The notes under the pieces are model-generated. The model made no database searches and was not told the origin of the DNA. It was given only the letters and a program-made list of their open reading frames with translations. From NCBI RefSeq assembly GCF_000714815.1, contig NZ_JMIH01000022.1:186001-250000 (forward strand): a stretch of DNA of 64,000 bases, in the 5' to 3' direction. Positions 35,267-43,339 of the stretch are shown one piece after another; within the stretch, counting starts at the first letter, position 1, and each line of letters begins with the position of its first letter. The position numbers and the translations under genes are program-made. Origin of the DNA: Anditalea andensis. Its GTDB lineage: Bacteria > Bacteroidota > Bacteroidia > Cytophagales > Cyclobacteriaceae.

Positions 35267-36256
35267 GTGGTAAAAATAGGAAACTTGGAATTAGGGGACT
35301 TCCCGCTCTTGCTGGCACCCATGGAGGACGTGAGTGATCCACCGTTCAGAGCTGTATGTAAGGCCAACGGTGCTGACCTCATGTATACAGAGTTCATCAG
35401 TTCGGAAGGACTTATCAGGGATGCTGCCAAAAGTGTACAAAAGTTGGATATATTCGATTATGAAAGGCCTGTAGGCATTCAGATATTTGGTAATGAGATT
35501 GAATCTATGCGGGAGGCAGCTGCCATAGTGGAGGCTGCCCGGCCAGACATATTAGATATAAACTACGGTTGCCCTGTCAATAAGGTTGCCTGTAAAGGTG
35601 CTGGAGCTGGGATTCTTCTGGATATAGATAAAATGGTCTCGATGACTGCTGAAATAGTAAAAGCAGTCAATATACCTGTGACAGTAAAGACCAGGCTTGG
35701 CTGGGATGAGAATACGATAAGGATCAATGAAGTGGTAGAAAGGCTCCAGGATATTGGTATACAGGCCATCAGTATCCATGCCCGTACCCGTAAGCAAATG
35801 TATAAAGGCACGGCAGACTGGAGCTACTTAGCTAAAATCAAAGAAAATCCGAGAATCAATATTCCTGTTTTTGGTAACGGAGATATAGATTCTGCCGAGA
35901 AAGCTTTGGAATATCGTAATAAATACGGTATAGATGGCATTATGATCGGGAGGGCTACCATAGGCTATCCCTGGATTTTTAATGAAATCAAGCATTATTT
36001 TGCCACCGGAGAACTATTACCTCCGCCGGACCTCGAAGAGAGAATCAAGGTAACTAAAAAGCACCTTGATTTCTCTGTAGAATGGAAAGGAGAAAAACTA
36101 GGTATCTTGGAGATGAGGAGGCATTATACAAATTATTTCCGCGGTATGCCTAATTTTAAGGCTTATCGGACACAAATGGTCACCACTGAATCCTATGCTG
36201 AAGTATGTACTATATTGGATCAGGTAGGTGAGGTATATGCTGATTTCCAGTTTTAA
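35267..36256 (+). CDS. dusB: tRNA dihydrouridine synthase
   Basis: This FMN enzyme reduces uridines in the tRNA D-loop. The 329-residue protein shows APMEDVSDPPFRA at the FMN site, INYGCPVNKV with the catalytic cysteine near residue 104, and HARTRKQMYKG. The start is GTG at 35267, which places the conserved IGNLELGDFPLLLAPM at the N-terminus. It is the DusB type found across Bacteroidetes. The EamA gene follows 30 bp later. Confidence 0.94.
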   Translation: MVKIGNLELGDFPLLLAPMEDVSDPPFRAVCKANGADLMYTEFISSEGLIRDAAKSVQKLDIFDYERPVGIQIFGNEIESMREAAAIVEAARPDILDINYGCPVNKVACKGAGAGILLDIDKMVSMTAEIVKAVNIPVTVKTRLGWDENTIRINEVVERLQDIGIQAISIHARTRKQMYKGTADWSYLAKIKENPRINIPVFGNGDIDSAEKALEYRNKYGIDGIMIGRATIGYPWIFNEIKHYFATGELLPPPDLEERIKVTKKHLDFSVEWKGEKLGILEMRRHYTNYFRGMPNFKAYRTQMVTTESYAEVCTILDQVGEVYADFQF

Positions 36257-36286
36257 TGATTCAGATAAAATATAATCTTACACTAG

Positions 36287-37225
36287 TTGAACCAGGATAT
36301 ACGGAAAGAAGGAGCCCTTAAGAGTTGGCTCTTTCTTGTTTTATTGGCCTTGATTTGGGGTAGTTCATTTATTTTGATCAAGAGGGGATTACTTGTTTTT
36401 TCCCCCGGGGAAGTCGGTGCATACCGGATTGTTTCGGCTGGGTTAGTACTGGTGCCATTATCTGTCTCCAAATTGAAAAATCTTAACCGGCGCCAGGTAG
36501 GAAATTTAATTATTGTTGGATTCGTAGGTAGTTTTATTCCAGCATTTCTTTTTGCAAAGGCACAGACGCAGCTTAGCAGTTCCCTTACAGGCGTGCTCAA
36601 TGCATTGACACCACTCTGTGTGGTGATGGTAGGAGCTGTTTTTTTTAAATCCAGGATTACCCGCAGAAATGCCTTTGGTTTATTGATCGCCTTTATAGGG
36701 GTGGGAATCCTGATCACGGTGAGAGAAGGTGGTGGGCTGGGGACATTTGCCCAGATAAATGCCTATGCATTTTTGGTATTGTTAGCTACACTTTGTTATG
36801 GTATTAATTTAAATATCATCAAATATTGGTTTGTGGCCTTAAAGCCTGTGGAAATTACGGCCATATCCTTATTGATGGTTCTTCCGCTAGCATCTCTTTA
36901 CCTTTTCCTATTTACAGACTTTTCATTTAAGCTTGTGCATGTGGAGGGGGGCTATTTGGCAGCTGGGTATATTACCATCTTGGGTGTAGTGGGCACAGCC
37001 ATAGCACTTATTTTATTTAATATTTTGGTAAAAATCGCTACACCAGTCTTTGCCAGTTCGGTAACCTATCTGATACCCATAGTAGCGGTTCTGTGGGGGG
37101 TATGGGATGGAGAAGTCTTACTAATGGGACATTATATTGGGATTTCAGTAGTCATTTTTGGGGTTTGGATAGGGAACAGGAATGCTAGGGCAAGAATCAC
37201 TAATTCTAATATAGAGAATAAATAA
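36287..37225 (+). CDS. EamA-type drug/metabolite transporter
   Basis: The 312-residue inner-membrane protein has ten helices in two EamA repeats. The first begins ALIWGSSFILIKRGL, and the second has TLCYGINLNIIK and ends with VAVLWGVWDGE. Substrate unknown; metabolite export is the usual role. The start is TTG at 36287. It is probably cotranscribed with dusB. A compound hairpin at 37259-37301 separates it from the kinase gene. Confidence 0.9.
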   Translation: MNQDIRKEGALKSWLFLVLLALIWGSSFILIKRGLLVFSPGEVGAYRIVSAGLVLVPLSVSKLKNLNRRQVGNLIIVGFVGSFIPAFLFAKAQTQLSSSLTGVLNALTPLCVVMVGAVFFKSRITRRNAFGLLIAFIGVGILITVREGGGLGTFAQINAYAFLVLLATLCYGINLNIIKYWFVALKPVEITAISLLMVLPLASLYLFLFTDFSFKLVHVEGGYLAAGYITILGVVGTAIALILFNILVKIATPVFASSVTYLIPIVAVLWGVWDGEVLLMGHYIGISVVIFGVWIGNRNARARITNSNIENK

Positions 37226-37258
37226 AAATTTGTGAGGAGATTTTTTTAAAATATGGCA

Positions 37259-37301
37259 GCAGACCAATTCGATAAGGAACCACTTATATGGCGTGGTCTG
37301 C
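37259..37301. terminator. compound hairpin between the EamA and kinase genes
   Basis: GCAGACCA at 37259-37266 pairs with TGGTCTGC at 37294-37301, and an inner ATAAG/CTTAT stem lies between. It begins right after the kinase stop on the minus strand. A strong T run is lacking, so termination is probable rather than certain. Confidence 0.45.
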
Positions 37302-37305
37302 GTAT

Positions 37306-38007
37306 TCATTCTGTTATCATTTCCAATAAATCGGTGGCATTTGGCCTTTTCTCTTGGTCTGATGTAAGGCATAAACTGATAAAATTATCATATGGAGATA
37401 ATATATGGTTTAGAGATGGCCCGATAATCTTATGATTTTTGATATTGTCTTGGATGTCCTTTATTGCGATTTTTCTTCTTTCTCCAAATGGATACTGGCC
37501 TGTGAAAAGGATGTATAACATAACCCCCAAAGACCATATATCGGCTTTGGAGGATATAGAGTGGAATAGGTATACTTCAGGCGATGTAATTTCAGGTGTA
37601 TAGTATCCTCCATTGGTTTTAAATGGAGAAGGATCATTTTTAACAGTAAAAAGATCTCCTATTTTGAAAATCAGTTTTTGGTCTACATTATGTACAAGTA
37701 TATTGGATAATTTGAGGTCTGAATGTACAAGACCTTGCTTATGAAGGTAATCCAAGCCATGAAGCACCTCTGGGATAATTGAATTTACAATCGGAAGAGA
37801 TATTTTGCTTTCTGATATGAGTTCATTAAGGGAAAAGAGATTACAGCATTCAGATTCTGAAAAGAATTGTTGGTCAGCATCATCCCAGTATAAATGATGT
37901 ATTTTTAGGACGTTTGGATGGTTTAAATTAAGAATTTTTTTGATGATCTTTGGAGAGATGCTCTGGATTTCATTTGAGCTAATAGGTTTTTTTACTGTTT
38001 CTTCCAT
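37306..38007 (-). CDS. short Ser/Thr kinase homologue without glycine-rich loop
   Basis: The 233-residue protein covers the protein kinase fold from about strand 3 onward. A possible TVKK (residues 4-7) stands where the ATP-binding lysine would be. Helix C and LNHPNVLKIHHLY follow, then the catalytic loop H95-S-D97-L-K99-L-S-N102. The metal-binding triad is DLF at 118-120 instead of DFG, SPE replaces APE, and KADIWSLGVMLY is intact. The glycine-rich loop is absent, and an in-frame stop just upstream shows it was not missed. It is soluble. The key D, K and N are kept, so activity is possible. It is divergent from the peptide gene across 72 bp. Confidence 0.85.
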   Translation of the reverse strand: MEETVKKPISSNEIQSISPKIIKKILNLNHPNVLKIHHLYWDDADQQFFSESECCNLFSLNELISESKISLPIVNSIIPEVLHGLDYLHKQGLVHSDLKLSNILVHNVDQKLIFKIGDLFTVKNDPSPFKTNGGYYTPEITSPEVYLFHSISSKADIWSLGVMLYILFTGQYPFGERRKIAIKDIQDNIKNHKIIGPSLNHILSPYDNFISLCLTSDQEKRPNATDLLEMITE

Positions 38008-38040
38008 TTTATTTCATAGTTATCTTGTTTTTTAAAGTTA

Positions 38041-38056
38041 TTTTTTTTTTTTTTTT
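38041..38056 (+). repeat. T16 homopolymer between kinase and peptide genes
   Basis: Sixteen consecutive T lie in the 72-bp divergent spacer, 23 bp before the peptide ATG (38080) and 33 bp before the kinase ATG. Such tracts change length by slippage and can alter promoter spacing. Confidence 0.85.
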
Positions 38057-38079
38057 GAATAACAACTAACAAACAAATT

Positions 38080-38289
38080 ATGAAAAACACAAAATTCAAA
38101 TTTCCAAAATCGGTAATGGCTGTTGCGGGAGCTTCTGCCATGTTAATGTCAAGCGGTTTTGTCACTGTAGAGCAAAGTAACCCGAAAAATCCTGAATCTG
38201 ATAATTTGACTACAATGTCTTGGAGAAGTTTTAGTGCTTGTGAGGGTAATTCTGGAACCTGTTTGCCTACTGTGATCGTCACTGACTGA
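38080..38289 (+). CDS. 69-residue exported two-cysteine peptide precursor
   Basis: The product starts with a basic segment (MKNTKFKFPK). A hydrophobic stretch SVMAVAGASAMLMSSGFVTV (residues 11-30) looks like a signal or leader sequence. A short polar region and the C-terminal SWRSFSACEGNSGTCLPT follow, with cysteines at 54 and 61. The size and layout recall NVEALA-type and other small secreted Bacteroidetes peptides that sit beside beta-propeller lipoproteins, but the NVEALA motif itself is absent. The downstream hairpin and two lipoprotein genes suggest one operon. No family is recognised; function is unknown. Confidence 0.7.
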   Translation: MKNTKFKFPKSVMAVAGASAMLMSSGFVTVEQSNPKNPESDNLTTMSWRSFSACEGNSGTCLPTVIVTD

Positions 38290-38306
38290 TCGCTTTTGAT
38301 AATGTT

Positions 38307-38348
38307 ATTTTCCTGGTGGGCCTGAATTTTTTGGCAGACCAGGAAAAT
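38307..38348 (+). promoter_or_regulatory. strong hairpin between peptide and DUF4221 genes
   Basis: ATTTTCCTGGT at 38307-38317 and ACCAGGAAAAT at 38338-38348 pair perfectly over 11 bp, with an inner GCC/GGC. No T run follows. It may act as a partial terminator or as an mRNA stabiliser that keeps the peptide message more abundant than the downstream genes. Confidence 0.65.
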
Positions 38349-38371
38349 TTAACTTTAGTAAGTTTGAAATT

Positions 38372-39562
38372 ATGAGAAATATTTTGACTTTCCCATCCGC
38401 CGCTATGGTGTGTTTTTTAATCTTAGGTGCCTGTAGTGGACAAGAGCAAGAGGAAAAAGCAGGAACCCTCAAGGAAGTAACGGGATACGAAATCAGCATC
38501 GACCGCTATACCTCTCCGGCGGAAGACTATATCCAATATGTTCCGGACTGGAAGGGTAAGGAGGCAATGGCCATGCATGTACGGGGCAAGGATCAGATCA
38601 AGCTCTACGGGCTAGAGGATGGCCTGCTGATGGATTCCATCGTATATGTCACAGAAGGACCAAAAGCCGTCAAAAGGGTCTACGATTTCCACATTCTAAA
38701 CGAGGATTCCATCTTTCTCAACCACCGGTACCAGTATAGCCTGTCTCTGGTAAACAGACAGATGGATGTGCTGTGGGAATTCAGCTTTTTGCCGGAGGAT
38801 ATCCAGCTTGACCCAAAAACACAGATGCCCCTATCCGGGAAAGGGGAAACCTATCTGGCTGTTTTTAATCATAAAAGATTATTCCATAAGTCAGGAAAAA
38901 AATTGATTATCACCGGCTCTCCGGATAGGAATCATTATGATCCCGATTACTACGATGCTGATTGTCTGCTGGTATCGGTGGATATGGAGACAGGGGAGGT
39001 CCGTCGGCTATTGTCCTTTCCGGATAAGATGAGGGGTAAAACCTGGGGCAGTGCACATGCTGAACATTACGCCACTTATATAGCCGATGAAGACCGGTAT
39101 CTGGTAAGTTTTGCCGCGGACGAAAAGCTGCACCTGCTGGATCAGGATTTTGGGAACCTGGGCAGTTTTGAGGCAAAAGCATCCAGCTTCAAAGAAATAA
39201 GACCATTTGGGGTGAAGAAATCATATCCTGAAAACAGTAAAGCATTGGAGTACATGATCAATATGCCAATGTATGGTTCTGTACTTTATGATAGATTCAG
39301 AAATCTATACTACCGTATAGGTCTGGCAGAAATTCCCGAGTATGGTACCGAGTTTATTCGTGACCCCCTGCACAATGCCAGGGAAATGACAGTGATCGTT
39401 CTAGATAGTAAACTGAATAAAATTGCAGAAAATAAGCTATCCAGTGGCGAAAACGGCACATTTCTAGACCGCTGTTTTGTCAATGAAAATGGTCTGAATG
39501 TGGCTTATGTGGATTTTAGCGCTGAAGACAGATTATACTTCAAAACATTTTTGCCGAAATGA
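38372..39562 (+). CDS. DUF4221 lipoprotein, predicted beta-propeller
   Basis: The 396-residue protein has a lipoprotein signal peptide with lipobox LGAC (C21). It then has repeated beta-rich units (for example LVSVDMETGEVRRLLSF and YLVSFAADEKLHLLDQDFG) as in six-bladed propeller-like DUF4221 proteins. These are Bacteroidetes surface or periplasmic proteins of unknown role, often next to small exported peptides. GC in sampled 60-base lines of its first two thirds is 52-57%, against 32-37% in the kinase gene, which hints at transfer. Its stop overlaps the next gene by 4 bp. Confidence 0.82.
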   Translation: MRNILTFPSAAMVCFLILGACSGQEQEEKAGTLKEVTGYEISIDRYTSPAEDYIQYVPDWKGKEAMAMHVRGKDQIKLYGLEDGLLMDSIVYVTEGPKAVKRVYDFHILNEDSIFLNHRYQYSLSLVNRQMDVLWEFSFLPEDIQLDPKTQMPLSGKGETYLAVFNHKRLFHKSGKKLIITGSPDRNHYDPDYYDADCLLVSVDMETGEVRRLLSFPDKMRGKTWGSAHAEHYATYIADEDRYLVSFAADEKLHLLDQDFGNLGSFEAKASSFKEIRPFGVKKSYPENSKALEYMINMPMYGSVLYDRFRNLYYRIGLAEIPEYGTEFIRDPLHNAREMTVIVLDSKLNKIAENKLSSGENGTFLDRCFVNENGLNVAYVDFSAEDRLYFKTFLPK

Positions 39563-39963
39563 ATCATCTCTACTTCTGTTTGGTGCTCTTACTTATGTCA
39601 GGCTGCCATAGAGAAGAGGAATCTTCAGACAGGGCAGTGGCTTATTTTGAAGAACTTACTCATAAAACCATAAGGAAAGATGTCATATATTTCATTGTCT
39701 CCGACTATGGGTGTTCATCCTGTAAGGAAGATGTATATGCGAAAGCTGAAACGGGGAATCCCGTTTTTTCTTTCATTATTACAGACCCCAGAAATGTTAA
39801 TATTTTAAAAGATAGGTTTGCCACGGGTTTGGAACTGGAGAATATTTTCATTGATTCCAGGGGGCTTAACAAAAAGAAGAGGCTGATATTTTCCACCCCT
39901 ATGGTGCTTTGGTATTCTGACCATAAATGGGCTTTAGAACCTTACGATATGGTTAATATTTAA
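39559..39963 (+). CDS. small lipoprotein with a CSSC thioredoxin-like motif
   Basis: The 134-residue protein has a lipoprotein signal peptide (LLLMSGC, C16). It continues with a strand IYFIVSDYGCSSCKEDVY, in which C52 and C55 form a CxxC motif after a beta-strand, as in thioredoxin folds. The rest (FSFIITDPRNVNILKDRF) is compatible with a small alpha/beta domain. It overlaps the DUF4221 gene by ATGA, so the two are translated together. A role in disulfide chemistry on the two-cysteine peptide encoded upstream is attractive but is inference. No family name is certain. Confidence 0.7.
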   Translation: MNHLYFCLVLLLMSGCHREEESSDRAVAYFEELTHKTIRKDVIYFIVSDYGCSSCKEDVYAKAETGNPVFSFIITDPRNVNILKDRFATGLELENIFIDSRGLNKKKRLIFSTPMVLWYSDHKWALEPYDMVNI

Positions 39964-40015
39964 ACCATAAAAAAATGGTGTCTAAACATATTGAAAGTTT
40001 GAGAGTAAAAAAGTA

Positions 40016-41476
40016 TTATATCTTTAAAGCTTCTTTGATATGCTTCTCTTCTGATTCCATATTCATCATAACCAGTAGCTTATCACCTGAATGCACTTCT
40101 GTTAGCCCATTGGGGGTGATGAACTTTTCATTCCTGTTGATCAATACAATCAGGGAAGTTTTAGGGAAATCCAGTTCCCATATTTTCAATCCATCTACCA
40201 GAGAATTTTCTGGAAGTTCCACCTCTACCAGTGCATTTTTAAAATCTTCTGATAATTCTAAGTCCAGAAGTGATCTTCGCTTGAGCCCATCTGGTACCGC
40301 TAGATGAAGCCATCTGGCTACTATGGGCAGTGTAGTGGCCTGCAGTGCTACTGAAGTGAGGACAATAAAAAATACCACATTGAAAATTAAAGAAGATTTT
40401 TCTACGCCTGCTATCAGCGGAAAGGTAGCAAATACTATAGGAACTGCTCCCCTTAGCCCTACCCAACTGACAAACAGTTTATCCCTATTTTTGTATTTGA
40501 ATAAAGCAAGAGAAACAAATACCCCTATAGGACGGGCTACAAAAATTAAAAAAGCTGAAACAAGTGCTCCCAATCCTACTACAGGCAATATCGCGGTAGG
40601 GTAGACCAATAACCCCAAGGTGATAAACATCACGATCTGCATCAGCCAGGCCACCCCGTCAAAAAATTTAATCATACTTTTTTTATGGACCATCTTACCG
40701 TTGCCTATAGTGAGGGCAGCGATATAGACACCCAGAAACCCATTTCCTCCCAGTAAATCAATAAGGGCATATACCAGTACGACCATGCCCAGCATAAGCA
40801 CTGGGTATAAACCTTCGTACTCCAGGTTGATTTTATTGATTACCCAAACGATAAGCTTGCCAAGAAGAAACCCTCCCGCTCCACCTACTATCATCTGAAT
40901 GAAAAATACCGGTATCAGTTCGCTGAGTGTAAAATCTGGTAAGGCCAAAAGCGAGGTGAGCCCTATGGTAAGAAAATAGGCCATAGGATCATTACTCCCT
41001 GATTCTAATTCTAAGAGCGGACGTAAGTTGCCCTTAAGTCCTATACTTTTAGCCCGTAGGATAGAAAATACAGCGGCAGCATCAGTAGAAGAAATGATGG
41101 CTCCCAGAAGTAATCCCTCTAAAAGGGAAAACGTACTGATCATATGCACAAACACACCTACAGAAACAGCAGTCAATAACACACCTACAGTAGATAGGGT
41201 GAGCCCGGCTCCGAGGACAGGTTTTATGCTCTGCCATTTAGTATCCAATCCGCCGGAAAACAGTATATAGGTAAGGGCAGTAATGCCAAAGAACTGGGCT
41301 ATGTTGGGATCATCAAAATATATTTTACCTATACCATCAGAGCCTGAAAGCATACCTATGCCCAGAAATAATAAAAGAATAGGAATTCCGGCCTTTCCGG
41401 CTGTTTTGCTTGCTATAATACTTCCTATCAAAAGTATAGAACTAATAAAAAGTATGTTTTCAGCATTAATTGTCAT
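40016..41476 (-). CDS. potassium/proton antiporter (CPA1 type) with TrkA-C domain
   Basis: The 486-residue protein has about twelve membrane helices and the CPA1 core LELESGSNDPMAYFLTIG, with the ion-binding aspartate. A cytosolic C-terminal TrkA-C (RCK-C) domain from about residue 400 ends SGDKLLVMMNMESEEKHIKEAL. This layout fits NhaP2/CvrA-like K+/H+ antiporters. It is monocistronic on the minus strand, converging on the lipoprotein operon. Confidence 0.9.
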   Translation of the reverse strand: MTINAENILFISSILLIGSIIASKTAGKAGIPILLLFLGIGMLSGSDGIGKIYFDDPNIAQFFGITALTYILFSGGLDTKWQSIKPVLGAGLTLSTVGVLLTAVSVGVFVHMISTFSLLEGLLLGAIISSTDAAAVFSILRAKSIGLKGNLRPLLELESGSNDPMAYFLTIGLTSLLALPDFTLSELIPVFFIQMIVGGAGGFLLGKLIVWVINKINLEYEGLYPVLMLGMVVLVYALIDLLGGNGFLGVYIAALTIGNGKMVHKKSMIKFFDGVAWLMQIVMFITLGLLVYPTAILPVVGLGALVSAFLIFVARPIGVFVSLALFKYKNRDKLFVSWVGLRGAVPIVFATFPLIAGVEKSSLIFNVVFFIVLTSVALQATTLPIVARWLHLAVPDGLKRRSLLDLELSEDFKNALVEVELPENSLVDGLKIWELDFPKTSLIVLINRNEKFITPNGLTEVHSGDKLLVMMNMESEEKHIKEALKI

Positions 41477-41529
41477 AAAAGAGAATTTCAGAAATTAGAA
41501 TGTGTATAAAAATACCAAAATTGTATTAC

Positions 41530-42603
41530 TTATTCCCCTTTTAATCTGTTTCTCCAAGCATTGGCTAGCATGGGCAGCTGCTGGTAACTTTGTACACCGG
41601 CTTTTACCCCCTGGGTTTTCAGGAATAAATCATTGGACCGTTTGCTCAGTTCAGAGGAAATAGGTTTAATCTCTTCTTTATTTTTTAAGATAGCAGATAG
41701 ATCATTTTTTATCCCTTTGTTTAGACGGGAAAAAGTCTGGCGGTAAAGATTGGGGTTGATCCTGTATAGATCACTCAGTTGATACCTGAGCAGCCTCAGC
41801 TGTCCGCTGTACTGTAGCAGGGGGTCGTCACTGTTGGAGCAGATTACCCAGCCTATAAAATTGGCCTCTCCTTCGTCTGTGACCCCATAGCTATGGGCCA
41901 TTTCATGAGCCACTGTAAAGGGGCGCTCTAGGGGGTGCAGTGCCGCATCAATATAACTTTCACCTGTGAATGGAAAATAGATGCCCAATATGCCCATCCT
42001 GGTCATAAAACCTTCAGGATAAAACAGTTTGGTTCGGGGATGACCTGTGAAATTCAGACCTAACAGATAGAGATTGGCTGTCATATTTGATCTTACTATA
42101 TTTTCAAGTTCGTGATAAGCTATGGTTTCCTGAATGGCCGTGGAATCCTGGGTGAGGTTAAGCCTTAATTGGACGAGTATATTGGATGTTAATTCAATTT
42201 CCCGCATGATCTCGTCCTGGCCCAATGGCCTGGGCGATAATATTAACTGTTCAAAAATAGGAACCCGCTGATAGTTATATCCCCATAGAAATAAAAAAAA
42301 GAAAATGAGTCCCCCTAGAAAATTGAACAGGGAGCGAAAACTAAATAGTATTTTATTGATCCATCCTTTCTTGTGTATAAGGTTATAGAAAAAATATCCA
42401 AAAACTGATAAGATGACGACAACAAATATATATACAGTAGGGAATGGCAATCTGGAAATAGTGATGTCGATAACATTTCTTATGACAGGGAAAAAAGTCC
42501 TGGAATAAAGCTCCTCTGTTTTTTCAGGGTTTTGATCGGCAAAATACCTGATGATAATCGCTATTAATCCAAGTAAGGCCCAGGCCCAGTTTTTTTTAAA
42601 CAT
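41530..42603 (-). CDS. DUF3810 membrane protein, putative zinc protease
   Basis: The 357-residue protein has three N-terminal membrane helices. A domain with the zinc-protease motif AHEMAHSYGVTDEGEANFIGW follows (HExxH plus a downstream glutamate in EANF), the hallmark of DUF3810. Catalytic role and substrate are not known; the motif suggests a gluzincin-like peptidase at the membrane. A strong hairpin separates it from the upstream nfu gene. Confidence 0.88.
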   Translation of the reverse strand: MFKKNWAWALLGLIAIIIRYFADQNPEKTEELYSRTFFPVIRNVIDITISRLPFPTVYIFVVVILSVFGYFFYNLIHKKGWINKILFSFRSLFNFLGGLIFFFLFLWGYNYQRVPIFEQLILSPRPLGQDEIMREIELTSNILVQLRLNLTQDSTAIQETIAYHELENIVRSNMTANLYLLGLNFTGHPRTKLFYPEGFMTRMGILGIYFPFTGESYIDAALHPLERPFTVAHEMAHSYGVTDEGEANFIGWVICSNSDDPLLQYSGQLRLLRYQLSDLYRINPNLYRQTFSRLNKGIKNDLSAILKNKEEIKPISSELSKRSNDLFLKTQGVKAGVQSYQQLPMLANAWRNRLKGE

Positions 42604-42642
42604 AGGTGAATGGTGAAATATCCAAAGGCAATCAAAAACACA

Positions 42643-42671
42643 TAGGTTTAATGGCTATGCCATTAAACCTA
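42643..42671 (-). terminator. 13-bp perfect hairpin after the nfu gene
   Basis: TAGGTTTAATGGC and GCCATTAAACCTA pair over 13 bp around a TAT loop. On the minus strand a T5 run follows shortly after, so it can terminate the NifU-family transcript. Confidence 0.7.
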
Positions 42672-42687
42672 AAATTATTTTATTTTT

Positions 42688-43269
42688 CTATACCCCTTCG
42701 GCTTCTACTTCCTTTACTTCCGGCAGCATACGTGTCAAAAGATTCTGAATGCCCGCCTTAAGGGTGATTGTACTGGAAGGACAGCCCGAGCATGATCCCT
42801 GAAGGAGTACTTTAACAATTCCATCGTGGAAACTGTGAAAAACTATCGCCCCTCCATCTTGCTCCACAGCCGGTCTAATGTATTCATCCAGAATGCCTTT
42901 TATTTTTTTTACGATTTCACTGTCATTTTCATCAAACAAAGGATCTTGTTCAAAGGCTACATTTATGGGAGATTTTCCCGTTTCCAGATAGCTTTTGATA
43001 TGTTCTCGTATTACATCCCGGACTTCTTCCCATTCCACATCCTCCTTTTTAGTAACCGTGACAAAATTGGCCGCTATGAAAACCCTGTCCACCGACGTAA
43101 AGTTAAATAACTCATGGGCCAATGGGGAATTGCCTGTACTTTCCTGGTCTGGATAGTCAAAACTTATGCCATCATCGGTCAACATGAAATTCACCACAAA
43201 CTTAAGCGAGTTTGGGTTAGGGTTGGCCTCCATATATATATGAACCGGTCTTTTCTGAGCTTGAAGCAT
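42688..43269 (-). CDS. Nfu-type iron-sulfur cluster scaffold/carrier
   Basis: The 193-residue protein has an N-terminal Nfu_N domain (MEANPNPNSLKFV) and a C-terminal NifU-like domain whose cluster-binding CxxC is in LQGSCSGCPSSTITLK. Such proteins carry 4Fe-4S clusters to target enzymes. Length and both domains are complete. The symporter gene lies 70 bp upstream on the same strand, and cotranscription is possible. Confidence 0.93.
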   Translation of the reverse strand: MLQAQKRPVHIYMEANPNPNSLKFVVNFMLTDDGISFDYPDQESTGNSPLAHELFNFTSVDRVFIAANFVTVTKKEDVEWEEVRDVIREHIKSYLETGKSPINVAFEQDPLFDENDSEIVKKIKGILDEYIRPAVEQDGGAIVFHSFHDGIVKVLLQGSCSGCPSSTITLKAGIQNLLTRMLPEVKEVEAEGV

Positions 43270-43339
43270 GTTTGAGATATTTATTGTGTTATGATATTCT
43301 AAGCGTTTGGAAGATTTAATAGTTCCTTATTCATGTTGA

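Noticed and set aside
37253-37435. A plus-strand frame opposite the kinase C-terminus
   Set aside because: It is antisense to the kinase gene, has no family resemblance and runs through the terminator hairpin.
39975-40307. A 110-codon plus-strand frame downstream of the CSSC lipoprotein
   Set aside because: It is antisense to the antiporter C-terminus, whose TrkA-C domain is clearly coding.
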